Source: Bacillus kwashiorkori
Lineage (GTDB): Bacteria > Bacillota > Bacilli > Bacillales > Caldibacillaceae
Length of the DNA: 64,000 bases
Assembly (NCBI RefSeq): GCF_001375515.1
Contig: NZ_CTDX01000004.1
Location: forward strand, 45,140-109,139
Direction of reading: 5' to 3'
Shown here in pieces: positions 1 to 8,845 of this stretch (positions are counted from its first letter, which is position 1; each line of letters starts with the position of its first letter). Below the pieces are notes generated by a model that was not told the DNA's origin, searched no databases, and saw only the letters and a list, made by a program, of their open reading frames with translations. Made by a program: the position numbers and the translations under genes.

Positions 1-41
1 TTTTTCACCTGCTTCGACCTTTAATACCATAAAGAGCAAAG

Positions 42-88
42 AGACAGCTGTGTAGCATATTGATAATGCTATATAAGCTGTCTTTTCT
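42..88 (+). terminator. Rho-independent terminator of an upstream gene
   Basis: AGACAGCT (42-49) pairs with AGCTGTCT (76-83). An inner TAGCATA/ATGCTA-type pairing and a trailing T-rich run follow. It probably ends a plus-strand gene lying left of the window. Confidence 0.6.
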
Positions 89-164
89 TCAATTGTGTAA
101 TAATTGAATTAGAAAATATGAGACGGGTGTAAAAATAAATGTATTCACGTAAACATATTATTTG

Positions 165-208
165 TTGACATCATTATCGTATTAGTGTACTATACAAATA
201 GTACACTA
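165..208 (+). promoter_or_regulatory. Promoter with overlapping palindromic operator
   Basis: TTGACA (165-170), a 17-nt spacer and TACTAT (188-193) form a sigma-A type promoter. An inverted repeat at 183-208 covers the -10: 11-nt arms that are perfect complements, around a 4-nt centre. It contains the AGTGTA (184-189) and TACACT (202-207) half-sites known for YtrA-type GntR regulators. The next gene encodes such a regulator, so autorepression is the natural inference. Confidence 0.8.
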
Positions 209-236
209 TAACAGTATAACGGATGGGGGTGAAGTA

Positions 237-605
237 ATGGAGTTCAATAGCAACTTGCCGATTTATATCCAAATTATGAATGTGATAAAAACGAAAATTG
301 CTTCAGGGGAATGGAGTGGCGGGGATAAATTGCCCTCGGTCAGAGAGTTTTCCAAACAATTAAAAGTAAATCCAAATACAATTCAACGGGTGTATCAAGA
401 GTTGGAACGGGAGGAATTAGTTTTTACACAACGAGGAATGGGAACTTTTATTACGGAGGATGCGGAAATGATCAAAGAGTTAAAAAAAGATAGGGCAACT
501 AGCTTAATGGATTTATTTTTTCAAGATATGCAAAGCCTTGGATTTAGCAAAGAGGAAATAAAACAACTGATAACTGAACGGATTGATAAGGAGGAGAAAA
601 AATGA
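237..605 (+). CDS. GntR-family regulator, YtrA/YhcF subfamily
   Basis: This 122-residue protein is a winged helix-turn-helix (about residues 8-76) followed only by a short helical tail (about 80-122) for dimerisation, with no ligand-binding domain. That size and layout define the YtrA subfamily, which represses ABC-transporter operons, often in response to cell-envelope stress. The start lies behind a GGGGGTGAAG ribosome site. The last bases overlap the next start (ATGA), so it is translationally coupled to the transporter genes. A near-perfect palindrome over its own promoter (183-208) is the likely binding site. The resemblance is equally good to B. subtilis YhcF and YtrA, so no symbol is given. 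Confidence 0.88.
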   Translation: MEFNSNLPIYIQIMNVIKTKIASGEWSGGDKLPSVREFSKQLKVNPNTIQRVYQELEREELVFTQRGMGTFITEDAEMIKELKKDRATSLMDLFFQDMQSLGFSKEEIKQLITERIDKEEKK

Positions 606-1309
606 ATAACCTAGTAGAAGTGAGGAATTTAACAAAAAATTACGGTAAAAAACAAGCGTTAGATTCTGTGGACATAACGATTAAAAAGGGCAAAGTAGTC
701 GGAATCCTCGGGCCGAATGGAAGCGGAAAAACGACGTTAATTAAAATTTTGGCTGGGATGTTAAGGCCATCTACTGGAGAAGTAATCGTTGATGGAAAAC
801 AAGTTGGCGTAGCGACAAAATCAATTGTTTCTTATTTGCCTGATCGGAATTTTTTATATAAATGGATGAAAGTTAAAGATGCTTACCAATTTTATGTTGA
901 CTTTTTCCCTGATTTTAATAAAGAAAAGTTCCACCAATTATTAACATATATGAAATTAAGTATGGACATGAAAGTGGAGAGCTTATCTAAAGGAATGCAT
1001 GAAAAGTTGAACTTAGCACTCATTTTATCTAGAAACGCAAAACTATATATACTCGATGAACCAATTGCTGGTGTTGATCCAGTTGCAAGAGATCAAATTT
1101 TGGATGCTATTATAAATAATATTATTGATGAAAGTTCGCTAATTATTACAACCCATTTAGTTCGCGATATGGAAAATATATTGGAGGAAGTTGTTTTAAT
1201 AAAAGACGGAAAGATTGCATTAACGGGAGAAACAGAGAAATTACGAGAAGAGAGAGGCAAACAGATCGAGGAAATTTATAAAGAAGTTTTTGGGGAGGTG
1301 CATGCATAA
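602..1309 (+). CDS. ABC transporter ATP-binding protein (YtrB/YhcG type)
   Basis: This 235-residue ATPase subunit drives the membrane protein encoded next. The Walker A motif GPNGSGKTT is near residues 38-46 and the Walker B stretch ending in LDEP is near 150. The signature loop reads LSKGMHEK rather than LSGGQ, a degenerate form common in the ABC-2 transporters linked to GntR regulators. The start overlaps the gntR stop and the stop overlaps the permease start, giving a tight three-gene operon. The substrate is unknown. Relatives are linked to export of, or protection from, envelope-active compounds. Confidence 0.88.
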   Translation: MNNLVEVRNLTKNYGKKQALDSVDITIKKGKVVGILGPNGSGKTTLIKILAGMLRPSTGEVIVDGKQVGVATKSIVSYLPDRNFLYKWMKVKDAYQFYVDFFPDFNKEKFHQLLTYMKLSMDMKVESLSKGMHEKLNLALILSRNAKLYILDEPIAGVDPVARDQILDAIINNIIDESSLIITTHLVRDMENILEEVVLIKDGKIALTGETEKLREERGKQIEEIYKEVFGEVHA

Positions 1310-2133
1310 TGCTTAAATTAATGAAATATGAGATAAAAGGAACATACAAATATATATTAGCCATTTTAGCGTTAGTGCTTCTTTTATTTACAGCGATTCA
1401 ACTATACGTTAAATATAATGGACCGATGATGGGGCTTGGCGGGGTTACACTTATTTCGATATCAACTCTCATCATTTTTGGTTCTATGCTCGCAACATTT
1501 TTGTATATTGTTGGCTCTTTTAAAAAAGAGTTGTATGAAGATCGCGGTTATTTAACTTTTTCCTTGCCCTTATCGGGTAGAAAATTTGTTGGGGCAAAAT
1601 TACTAGTTGCCACAGCATGGTTTTTATTACTAGGGTTAGTGACAGGAATTTACAATTTATTGTTTGCATTACAAATAGTGGATGGCGATTTCCTATCTGT
1701 TTTTAAAGATATGCTAACCAATTTCCCGGTTCGAGCGGCATTGTTAAGAGGAATTGGGATGATCATGAGTATTATAAGTTTAATATTGATTATTTACTTC
1801 TCCATGGCCCTTAGCCGTGTAACATTTCAAAATAAGCGTATCGGCGGTCTTTGGTTTGTCATTTTCCTTGTCTTAAGCATTTTCCTTGCTTACGGTCAGT
1901 TTAAAATTGCTGGTCTTTTCCCGTATTACTTGGATTTACAATCATTCACGGTTGCAAAGCTTGATAGTTTCCTCAACCTCCATGTCAATATTGAAATTAA
2001 TAATGGTGTTTCTGTCTCTGCTAGTTCAGGAACAGACATGGTGAATATTGCAAGCATGTTTTACAATGTAATTGTGCTAGCCAGTTTATTTATTGGAACG
2101 AGTTATTTTGTAGAAAGAAAAATAGATTTATAA
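1309..2133 (+). CDS. ABC-2 type transporter membrane protein
   Basis: This 274-residue integral membrane protein has about six hydrophobic segments (near residues 17-35, 45-70, 95-120, 145-165, 178-198 and 250-268) and a hydrophilic loop before the last. It shows no catalytic motif. It begins on the final base of the ATPase stop codon, so it is the permease partner in the gntR-ABC operon. A strong hairpin terminator follows within 35 bases, so the operon has only three genes. Family-level function is envelope-stress ABC export; the substrate cannot be read from the sequence. Confidence 0.82.
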   Translation: MLKLMKYEIKGTYKYILAILALVLLLFTAIQLYVKYNGPMMGLGGVTLISISTLIIFGSMLATFLYIVGSFKKELYEDRGYLTFSLPLSGRKFVGAKLLVATAWFLLLGLVTGIYNLLFALQIVDGDFLSVFKDMLTNFPVRAALLRGIGMIMSIISLILIIYFSMALSRVTFQNKRIGGLWFVIFLVLSIFLAYGQFKIAGLFPYYLDLQSFTVAKLDSFLNLHVNIEINNGVSVSASSGTDMVNIASMFYNVIVLASLFIGTSYFVERKIDL

Positions 2134-2166
2134 CGGCGTCTTTTATACCAGTCCTTTTCCATGCGA

Positions 2167-2207
2167 CCTCTTCAAAACGAAAGGCAAATGTTTTGAAGAG
2201 GTTTTGA
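2167..2207 (+). terminator. Rho-independent terminator of the gntR-ABC operon
   Basis: A 12-bp perfect stem (2167-2178 with 2190-2201) closes an 11-nt loop and runs into GTTTTGATT. Confidence 0.85.
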
Positions 2208-2209
2208 TT

Positions 2210-2599
2210 ATTCATCATTTATTGTTGTAGTCCGATCCTGCAAAACTAACTGGAAAAACTGTGATTGAAATGCTGTTTTAAGAGAGCAAGTTTGGAATGC
2301 ATATTTTGTGAACGAGGGATTAGTAAAGGAATAGTACACTTTTCGATGAGAATAATAAAGTGATACGGCATTGTCTATTGGGAATCTACTCATTGACGTC
2401 CTGATTGTTTTCTCCTTTTCAGACCATTTTTATCTATTTTATATTACTAAAACAATATGTTACTCAAATTATATTTAGATAGGATATAATAAGAGTATAA
2501 TTAAATTATCGAATTCTTTTTAGTTTTAAGCTTTACAGTTTTGTAGTAAGATGCAAATATGACGAGATCTTTTATGCAAATCAATCATAGAGGATAAGG
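2210..2599. other. Intergenic stretch, no recognisable gene
   Basis: No open frame here has a convincing start and ribosome site. Short plus-strand runs near 2233-2277 and 2340-2403 read like protein but are broken by stops, so a decayed gene is possible. A TATAAT at 2485-2490 may be the -10 of mqo; its -35 is poor. Confidence 0.35.
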
Positions 2600-4141
2600 A
2601 TGGGAAAAATGGACAACAGACAAACAAGAACAGACGTAATTTTAATTGGTGCGGGTATTATGAGTGCTACATTGGGAACGTTGTTAAAAGAGCTAGTACC
2701 CGATTGGCAAATAACGGTGTTTGAAAAACTGGAAAAACCAGCAGAAGAGAGCTCTAATGAATGGAATAATGCTGGGACTGGGCACGCAGCTTTGTGTGAA
2801 CTTAATTACACAACGGAAAAACCGGATGGAACGATAGATATTACGAAAGCGATTCGAGTAAATGAGCAATTTCAAGTTTCTAAGCAATTTTGGTCGTATC
2901 TCGTTAAAGCAAATTTAATAGAAAATCCTGGAGAGTTTATTCGCCCACTGCCACATATGAGTTTTGTACAAGGGAAAGAAAATGTTGATTTTTTAAAGAA
3001 AAGATTTAAAGCGCTAACATCGATTCCACTTTTTGAAGGAATGGAGTTTTCTGACGATCCGAACCGTTTGCAAGAATGGATTCCGCTTATGATGGAAGGC
3101 AGAAAAAATTCAGAGCCAATCGCTGCGACAAAAATAGATTCGGGTACAGATGTGAATTTTGGAGCATTAACACGGAGTTTATTCCAACATTTACAACGTA
3201 AGGGTGTCGCTGTTCATTATAAACACAGTGTAAAAACGTTGAAGCGGACGGAAGACGGTCAATGGCGTCTGAAAATAAAAAATCTCGATACGGGTGAAGT
3301 AGAAAATCATATCGCGAAATTTGTTTTTATTGGTGCAGGTGGAGGTAGTCTTCATTTACTACAAAAATCAGGAATACCAGAAGGAAAAAGTATTGGCGGA
3401 TTTCCTGTAAGCGGATTATTTATGGTATGTAATAATCCAAAAGTTGTGGAGGCACATCAAGCAAAAGTTTATGGCAAAGCAAAAGTTGGTGCCCCACCTA
3501 TGTCTGTACCACATCTTGATACGCGATATATTGATAATAAAAAGTCACTTTTATTCGGACCATTTGCTGGGTTTTCACCGAAGTTTTTAAAAACAGGTTC
3601 CATGCTTGATTTAATTACATCGGTAAAACCACATAATGTATTAACAATGTTGGCAGCAGGTTTGAAAGAAATGGCTCTAACAAAATACTTAATTCAGCAA
3701 GTACTATTGTCGAAAGAAAAGAGAATGGAAGAATTGCGCGAATTCATTCCCGATGCCAAAGCGGAAGATTGGGACTTAATTGTTGCAGGGCAACGGGTAC
3801 AAGTTATTAAAGATACCGAAACTGGTGGAAAAGGTACGCTGCAATTTGGGACGGAGGTAGTGAGCAGTGCAGACGGATCTATTGCAGCATTGCTAGGCGC
3901 GTCCCCAGGAGCTTCTACCGCTGTTCACGTTATGTTAGAAGTTTTAGAAAAATGTTTCCCACAATATATGAATGAGTGGGAACCGAAGATTAAAGAAATG
4001 ATTCCGTCATACGGGGCGTCATTAGTAGCAAATCCAGAGTTATTCCAAAAAGTGGAAAAAGATGCTGTCGAGACTTTACAATTAGATAGTAAAAAAGTAG
4101 ATTCAATTGAAAAAAATCGTCATATATTCCAAGAAGCATAG
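2600..4141 (+). CDS. mqo: Malate:quinone oxidoreductase
   Basis: Mqo oxidises L-malate to oxaloacetate with FAD and passes electrons to the quinone pool at the inner face of the membrane, bypassing NAD-linked malate dehydrogenase. The 513 residues match the usual length. The N-terminus carries the dinucleotide-binding glycine motif [11 protein letters not shown] (about 17-27), followed by the family hallmark [18 protein letters not shown] (about 54-71). [12 protein letters not shown] and a C-terminal region with [11 protein letters not shown] are also typical. GAGG at 2590-2593 supports this start; an ATG nine bases later is possible. It is a monocistronic unit closed by its own terminator. 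Confidence 0.95.
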   Translation: MGKMDNRQTRTDVILIGAGIMSATLGTLLKELVPDWQITVFEKLEKPAEESSNEWNNAGTGHAALCELNYTTEKPDGTIDITKAIRVNEQFQVSKQFWSYLVKANLIENPGEFIRPLPHMSFVQGKENVDFLKKRFKALTSIPLFEGMEFSDDPNRLQEWIPLMMEGRKNSEPIAATKIDSGTDVNFGALTRSLFQHLQRKGVAVHYKHSVKTLKRTEDGQWRLKIKNLDTGEVENHIAKFVFIGAGGGSLHLLQKSGIPEGKSIGGFPVSGLFMVCNNPKVVEAHQAKVYGKAKVGAPPMSVPHLDTRYIDNKKSLLFGPFAGFSPKFLKTGSMLDLITSVKPHNVLTMLAAGLKEMALTKYLIQQVLLSKEKRMEELREFIPDAKAEDWDLIVAGQRVQVIKDTETGGKGTLQFGTEVVSSADGSIAALLGASPGASTAVHVMLEVLEKCFPQYMNEWEPKIKEMIPSYGASLVANPELFQKVEKDAVETLQLDSKKVDSIEKNRHIFQEA

Positions 4142-4171
4142 GTTGCCTTTTTTTGGCAACTATGTTTTTTT
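4142..4171 (+). terminator. Rho-independent terminator of mqo
   Basis: GTTGCC (4142-4147) pairs with GGCAAC (4155-4160) around a T loop and is followed by a T-rich run. Confidence 0.75.
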
Positions 4172-4509
4172 ATCTAGATAAAACACTTTGCAGATAAAAG
4201 ATTTACTCACGTCAATCACAATTGATTTTGCTATATTATAGTATTCTAGATTTTTTATAAAATATTATTTTGCAATACGTAGAAAAATTTATTAAAAATA
4301 TAGTTTTTGAAGTAATGTTTTTCATAAACTATACTAATACATTGTCATTATTAGCCACTAGCTAGTCTCATTCCTTTTATATAACAACCTTTTTTAAGGA
4401 GGGAAGTGTGAATGTTGGCTGAGGTTGGAATTTATATTTCTATTGCGGTTTTAATCGGGTACTTATTTGGTTGTATCAATGGATCGCAAATAATCGGGAG
4501 AATAAAAAA

Positions 4510-4627
4510 TGGGTTATTGTTAAGGATGGAAGGAATGGAATTGGGTCTTATTCGGATGATTCAATATATTATTGGTTCATTTGTTATTATTGGTCATAAT
4601 TTTCCATTTCAAATGAAGTTTTTAGGT
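4510..4627 (+). repeat. 118-bp direct repeat, inserted copy
   Basis: This segment is base-for-base identical to 4758-4875 and lies out of place in the plsY-like gene, where it causes the frameshift. The 5' edge shares only a TGGG with the donor context, which suggests template switching rather than a mobile element. Confidence 0.93.
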
Positions 4628-4757
4628 AAGTAGATATAAAAAATAGTGGGGTAAAAAATCCTGGAGCGTCCAATACAGTTTTAGTGCTTGGCTGGAAATA
4701 TGGGGTAATGGTTGCCTTAATTGATATTCTTAAAGCAGTATTTCCAATTGTCATTTT

Positions 4758-4875
4758 TGGGTTATTGTTAAGGATGGAAGGAATGGAATTGGGTCTTATT
4801 CGGATGATTCAATATATTATTGGTTCATTTGTTATTATTGGTCATAATTTTCCATTTCAAATGAAGTTTTTAGGT
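4758..4875 (+). repeat. 118-bp direct repeat, original copy
   Basis: This copy sits in its natural place in the plsY-like gene. It encodes a membrane segment and the GHNFPFQMKFLG block, with the expected GGKGTA motif directly after it. Confidence 0.93.
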
Positions 4876-5157
4876 GGAAAAGGAACGGCATCTGCGGTAG
4901 GTATGATATTGGCTGTTAATTGGAAAATTGGCTTGCTGTCTATAGTTGTCTTTGTTCTTATTGCATTTATTAGTAATTATATTGTCGTTGGTGTATTTTC
5001 GATGTATTTATCATTTTTGTCTACGACATTTATTTTCGATGTCGGAATGACAGCATTCATTATCACCTTAGTACTTTTCGGGATGAGTATCGTCAAACAT
5101 CGGGAAAACATCGCGCGTATTAAAAACAAAACAGAACCTAAATTACTCAGTATATTT

Positions 5158-5229
5158 TAAAGCGGTGGGGGACTGTCCCCAACAATTCGAAAAATTTTAA
5201 ATCGTCAGGGACAGTCCCCAACAATTCAA
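5158..5229. repeat. GGGGACTGTCCCC intergenic repeat, inverted pair (copy 1)
   Basis: A GGGGGACTGTCCCC core at 5167-5180 and an inverted, slightly degenerate core at 5207-5219 flank an AT-rich centre. The TAA ending the plsY-like frame is part of the repeat's TTTAAAGCGGTGG lead-in. Confidence 0.88.
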
Positions 5230-5316
5230 AGATGAGAAACTAATTAAAATAAGTGCTATAATATTTTTTGAATGGAACTGTCGGATGTAGAATACCCATC
5301 AATAATTTTTATTTTT

Positions 5317-5362
5317 GTGAACAAGTGAACAACCGAACAAGTGAACAACCGAACAACCGAAC
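5317..5362 (+). repeat. 8-bp tandem repeat
   Basis: Five complete units and a partial sixth alternate between GTGAACAA and CCGAACAA upstream of the MATE gene. No coding frame runs through them. Confidence 0.9.
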
Positions 5363-5467
5363 TTCATCGGTGCATTTGTTTATTTTTTATTCCGTATTAC
5401 CTAAATATTCACTCTTTTAATAACAACAGTAATAGGAAAAATCAAGTTGGAAAAGAAGTGGTAAAAT

Positions 5468-6871
5468 GTGCCTAAAATGCAATTATTAAAATGGCCAGAT
5501 AAAGTTAGGTCAGACTATTTTTTGAATAAACATTTCTCTGGTGAGTCTATCCATTATAAAGGGATCATTGGTCTTACGATTCCGATATTTGTTGATCAAG
5601 CGTTTTTGATTATTATGAGTTTGTTAAATACGGCAATGATTAGTTCTTCCGGGGTTGCAGCAGTTAGTGCCGTAAGCATGGTGGACTCACTAAATATATT
5701 TTTAGTAAATGTATTTATAGCAGTAGCAACAGGTGGAACGGTCATTGTTGCCCAATATAAAGGGCAGGGGAATCATGAAATGGTCTCGAAAACAGCAACA
5801 CAAGCTATTTCAGCGGTTACCCTTTTATCAGTTTTTGTTAGTGTTGTAATGATCGTCTTTCATTCTGGAACATTAAATGTTTTGTTTGGTAAGGCAGATG
5901 TTGAAGTATTTCATAACGCTACGATTTATTTAATAGGTAGTTGTCTTTCTTATCCATTTTTAGCGATTTTTCAAGCGGTAAATGGTGTGCTTCGCGGTGT
6001 TGGGGAAACGAAACCTTGTCTAGGATTATCGTTAATTATTAATTTAGTGAACACGTTTTTAAATCTAATCTTTATCGTTTTTCTTGGTATGGGTGTGACA
6101 GGTTTAGTTATTTCTGTTATCATTGCAAGAATTATCGGGATGACTGCTGCTTTAGTTTATTTAATTAAATATAATGAAACTATTCGATTTCGGATTAAAG
6201 ATGCACTTCATATCGATCTTTCAATACTGAAAAAAGTGATGTTTATTGGAATTCCTTTTGCTGCGGAGCAATTGTTTTTTAACGGTGGAAAGTTATTAAC
6301 GCAAACGTTTATTGTCCAACTAGGGACTTTAGCGATGACGGCGTATGCCATCGGGAATACGATTGTCATGATTTTGCAAGTAGCACCGAATGCTCTTTGT
6401 ATTGCAATCGTAACGGTTGTCGGTCAATGTATGGGGAGAAAAAATATAGCCGACTCTAGGAAGTTCATTAAATCATTCCTAGGACTATCCGGAGTTTTAT
6501 TTATTGCTAGTGCTATTTTAGTTTTGCCGTTTTACCCTTTACTAGCAAAATTGTTCTCCTTACCGGCTGAAATTGTTCCGACGGTGTTTATATTAGTACT
6601 CATGAGCGCCATTACCCAGCCTTTGTTATGGCCAGCAAGTTTTCTCTTACCTGGGGCATTGCGTGCTGCTGGCGATTCGACATTCACTTCTGTGACAGCG
6701 ATGTTCACGATGTGGCTAATTCGGGTCGTGTTAGGATATATATTAGGGATTACTCTAGGATTTGGAATTATCGGTGTTTGGGCAGCGATGATTATCGAAT
6801 GGGTTGTGCGCGGGGGGATATTCCACTTGCGCTTCAAAGGGAAAAAGTGGTACGCACATAACTTAATATAA
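5468..6871 (+). CDS. MATE family efflux transporter
   Basis: This is a cation-coupled drug or metabolite exporter of the MATE (MatE) fold. Its 467 residues form about twelve hydrophobic segments in two homologous halves, with the family's typical PIFVDQAFLIIMSLLNTAMI stretch in helix 1 and the NGVLRGVGETK loop between the halves. The start is GTG 5468; ATG 5477 is a possible alternative, and no strong ribosome site separates them. A repeat lies on each side, and the gene has no operon partner. The substrate is unknown. Confidence 0.9.
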   Translation: MPKMQLLKWPDKVRSDYFLNKHFSGESIHYKGIIGLTIPIFVDQAFLIIMSLLNTAMISSSGVAAVSAVSMVDSLNIFLVNVFIAVATGGTVIVAQYKGQGNHEMVSKTATQAISAVTLLSVFVSVVMIVFHSGTLNVLFGKADVEVFHNATIYLIGSCLSYPFLAIFQAVNGVLRGVGETKPCLGLSLIINLVNTFLNLIFIVFLGMGVTGLVISVIIARIIGMTAALVYLIKYNETIRFRIKDALHIDLSILKKVMFIGIPFAAEQLFFNGGKLLTQTFIVQLGTLAMTAYAIGNTIVMILQVAPNALCIAIVTVVGQCMGRKNIADSRKFIKSFLGLSGVLFIASAILVLPFYPLLAKLFSLPAEIVPTVFILVLMSAITQPLLWPASFLLPGALRAAGDSTFTSVTAMFTMWLIRVVLGYILGITLGFGIIGVWAAMIIEWVVRGGIFHLRFKGKKWYAHNLI

Positions 6872-6880
6872 CGATTCAAA

Positions 6881-6936
6881 CACTTTAGCACTTTAAAGCG
6901 GTGGGGGACTGTCCCCAAAGCGTTGGGGACAGTCAC
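6881..6936. repeat. GGGGACTGTCCCC intergenic repeat, inverted pair (copy 2)
   Basis: It carries the full lead-in CACTTTAGCACTTTAAAGCG, then GGGGGACTGTCCCC and, after six bases, TTGGGGACAGTCAC. It lies between converging genes and touches the ytoQ stop codon. Confidence 0.92.
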
Positions 6937-7377
6937 TTATTCAAATATATAGCTGACTGCGGCGAGTGCTTGTTCCACTGTTTCTACAGTGACATTCGCT
7001 CTGTTTGAAAGTTCTTTTAGCGGATGGATTAGCGTCTCTGGACGGATAATGATTGTCGGTTTATTCATTGCGATTGCAAGACTTACATCCATAGCTGTAT
7101 TCCATTGTCGGTAAGATTCGCCAAATAAGCCGATTACGATATCTGCTTTTTGCATTAAAACTTGTGTACGGAAATTATTAATATCACTTGCTGCATCATC
7201 TTTGTATAAATTATTTGGTTGTTTTCCTAAAATTTCTTCACCGATTGCATCTGAACGATCGTGGTCAGTTTGAGGACCGACAAATACGAGCGGTAAATTT
7301 TTTTCTTTCGCTTTTCTTTTCATTTCCTCTCGCCAGTTATCATGTATTTGACCAGCTAAATAAACAATTAATTGCAT
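6937..7377 (-). CDS. ytoQ: YtoQ family protein
   Basis: This 146-residue protein matches the YtoQ family, a small alpha/beta protein related to nucleoside deoxyribosyltransferases and of undetermined function. The N-terminus MQLIVYLAGQIHDNWR and the GLFGESYRQWNTAMDVSLA stretch are characteristic; the first forms the nucleotide-binding edge strand in related folds. The ribosome site GGGAGGAGTT precedes the ATG at 7377. The gene is monocistronic and converges on the MATE gene, and its stop codon directly abuts intergenic repeat copy 2. Confidence 0.88.
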   Translation of the reverse strand: MQLIVYLAGQIHDNWREEMKRKAKEKNLPLVFVGPQTDHDRSDAIGEEILGKQPNNLYKDDAASDINNFRTQVLMQKADIVIGLFGESYRQWNTAMDVSLAIAMNKPTIIIRPETLIHPLKELSNRANVTVETVEQALAAVSYIFE

Positions 7378-7622
7378 AGTAACTCCTCCCTCACGATTAA
7401 TCCCGTTGTATTAGCATTAACAATCCCCATCTCCCCATAGGAAAAATTAAAAAAATGCTAACTTGATTAATTCCGTATTGCCATATTTTGTAACAATAAA
7501 ATATTCTTCAAAGATTGTCGGCAGATTTCTCCGAATGCAAATTTTCGTCCCTCATTGAGAATAAATGCTCATAAATCATATCGTTTAGAAAAACAACATA
7601 GAAAAAATTCTATAACCTATAA

Positions 7623-8468
7623 TTATTTTTCGTTAAATTTAATAAGATTAATAGAATTTGCTAAAGACGAATGAATGGAAATATTATTAAATGTCAAGCC
7701 GAGTTGAATCGCGGTTTGAGCAACTTCCGGTCTAATACCAGAAAGGCTTGTTTTAACCCCAATTAACGCTAGAGCATCGATTAATTGAAAAAGTTGATGT
7801 GCCACAGCTGTATCGATAACAACAACACCAGATAAATCTAAAAGAAGTTCTTTTACTCCTAGTTTGGAGCATTGTTCTAATGTTTTTTCTAGTAATATTT
7901 TAGCGCGAGCGGTGTCAATTTCTCCAATTAATGGTAATAACGCTATTTCCTCACTTAAGGCTATTACTGGAGTACTTAATTCTAAAATTAATTCCTGCTG
8001 CGCCTTCAGTTTCTTTTGGGAAAATTTATTATATTCCTCTGTAAACCATTCAATAACAAAGTTCATTGTATCTATCACTGTTCGGAAAATTAATTTTATC
8101 TCCTCTGAGGGATACTTGTCTTTATGTAAATCAAAAAATTCAGATATAAAATCAATATATTGGTCTTGTGTTTGGTGAAATTCGCGAATGATTTCATGTA
8201 GTGGGGTTCGGGTGTGCTCCTCATCTTGAGCAACCATTATTATCCATTCTTCAAATTCCTTTAAAAATGGTTCCTTGTCAATCTCAAAAACTTGAGCAAA
8301 TTTTTGATGGAATTCGTTATTTTGTTTTTTTACTTGTTCAATCACTGCTGGATCATTAGATGCATAAACCCCAGAGGATTTGTTTTTATTCAGTCTGTCA
8401 TACCATTGCTCTGTTAGCCGCCAAGACTCGTCGAGAAAATATTGATATAACTCCTTATTTCTGTGCAA
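7623..8468 (-). CDS. RsbR-type stressosome protein (RsbT co-antagonist)
   Basis: RsbR paralogues form the stressosome shell with RsbS and sequester the kinase RsbT until stress releases it to activate sigma-B. The 281 residues comprise an N-terminal helical, globin-like sensor half (about 1-150), a linker helix, and a C-terminal STAS domain (about 165-278). The two STAS threonines phosphorylated by RsbT are present: T186 in IGEIDTARA and T220 in VVIDTAVAHQL. No rsbS, rsbT or sigB lies nearby, so this is a stand-alone paralogue like B. subtilis RsbRB/C/D. Which paralogue it matches cannot be decided here. Confidence 0.9.
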   Translation of the reverse strand: MHRNKELYQYFLDESWRLTEQWYDRLNKNKSSGVYASNDPAVIEQVKKQNNEFHQKFAQVFEIDKEPFLKEFEEWIIMVAQDEEHTRTPLHEIIREFHQTQDQYIDFISEFFDLHKDKYPSEEIKLIFRTVIDTMNFVIEWFTEEYNKFSQKKLKAQQELILELSTPVIALSEEIALLPLIGEIDTARAKILLEKTLEQCSKLGVKELLLDLSGVVVIDTAVAHQLFQLIDALALIGVKTSLSGIRPEVAQTAIQLGLTFNNISIHSSLANSINLIKFNEK

Positions 8469-8845
8469 TCTTTTTTCCTCCTTGTTTGTTTTCTTTACAA
8501 TCCTAAATTATTTTACCTTAATTAGTTAGATAAGTCTAAAAAAAACTAGATTGAAGCAAATTTACTTCACTTGATCAACTCCATACAGGGGAAATGGATA
8601 TGCTACAAGTTGGCATAAAAAGGAAATTGGATCGAAACATAGTGAAAATGTTATGGAACTTTTTACTTTTTTAAACGTACATACTGTATATATTGTTTTT
8701 TCCGAACTTTCGCGTCTAGCATAACGTTACCATTCCAAAGCAAGTGTATCATAATTAAAAAAGTGCTATAGGTTGCTAATAAAAGGATAGATTAGATGTA
8801 ATCTATAATAATGAATTTTTAATGAGTTGGGAAGGAGATGATGGA
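8469..8845. other. Intergenic stretch with one doubtful micro-ORF
   Basis: An open frame of 26 codons (8594-8674) follows an AGGGG at fair spacing, but has no recognisable features and I do not call it a gene. The rest is AT-rich DNA between divergently transcribed genes. Confidence 0.4.

Larger units (their letters stand above)
4412..5160 (+). pseudogene. PlsY-like glycerol-3-phosphate acyltransferase, disrupted by internal duplication
   Basis: PlsY transfers an acyl group from acyl-phosphate to glycerol 3-phosphate at the membrane, the first step of phospholipid synthesis. The frame starts well (AAGGAGGG before ATG 4412) and encodes the N-terminal membrane helix, then runs after residue 33 into a copy of a later part of the same gene and stops at 4631-4633. 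The rest continues in another frame from about 4634: the substrate-binding block VKNPGASNTV, then the second copy and the GHNFPFQMKFLGGKGTA block. A 118-bp segment (4510-4627) is identical to 4758-4875. Removing about 116 bp restores one continuous frame. It looks like a paralogue of the essential plsY, recently inactivated, or an assembly error. Confidence 0.85.

Noticed and set aside
2208..2393. 61-codon minus-strand ORF after the first ABC operon
   Set aside because: No ribosome site and unlikely composition; its end falls beside the terminator of the ABC operon.
4684..5160. Second half of the plsY-like gene as an independent gene
   Set aside because: The GTG lies inside the conserved NPGASNTV-LVLGW region and has no ribosome site; it is a fragment of the broken gene.
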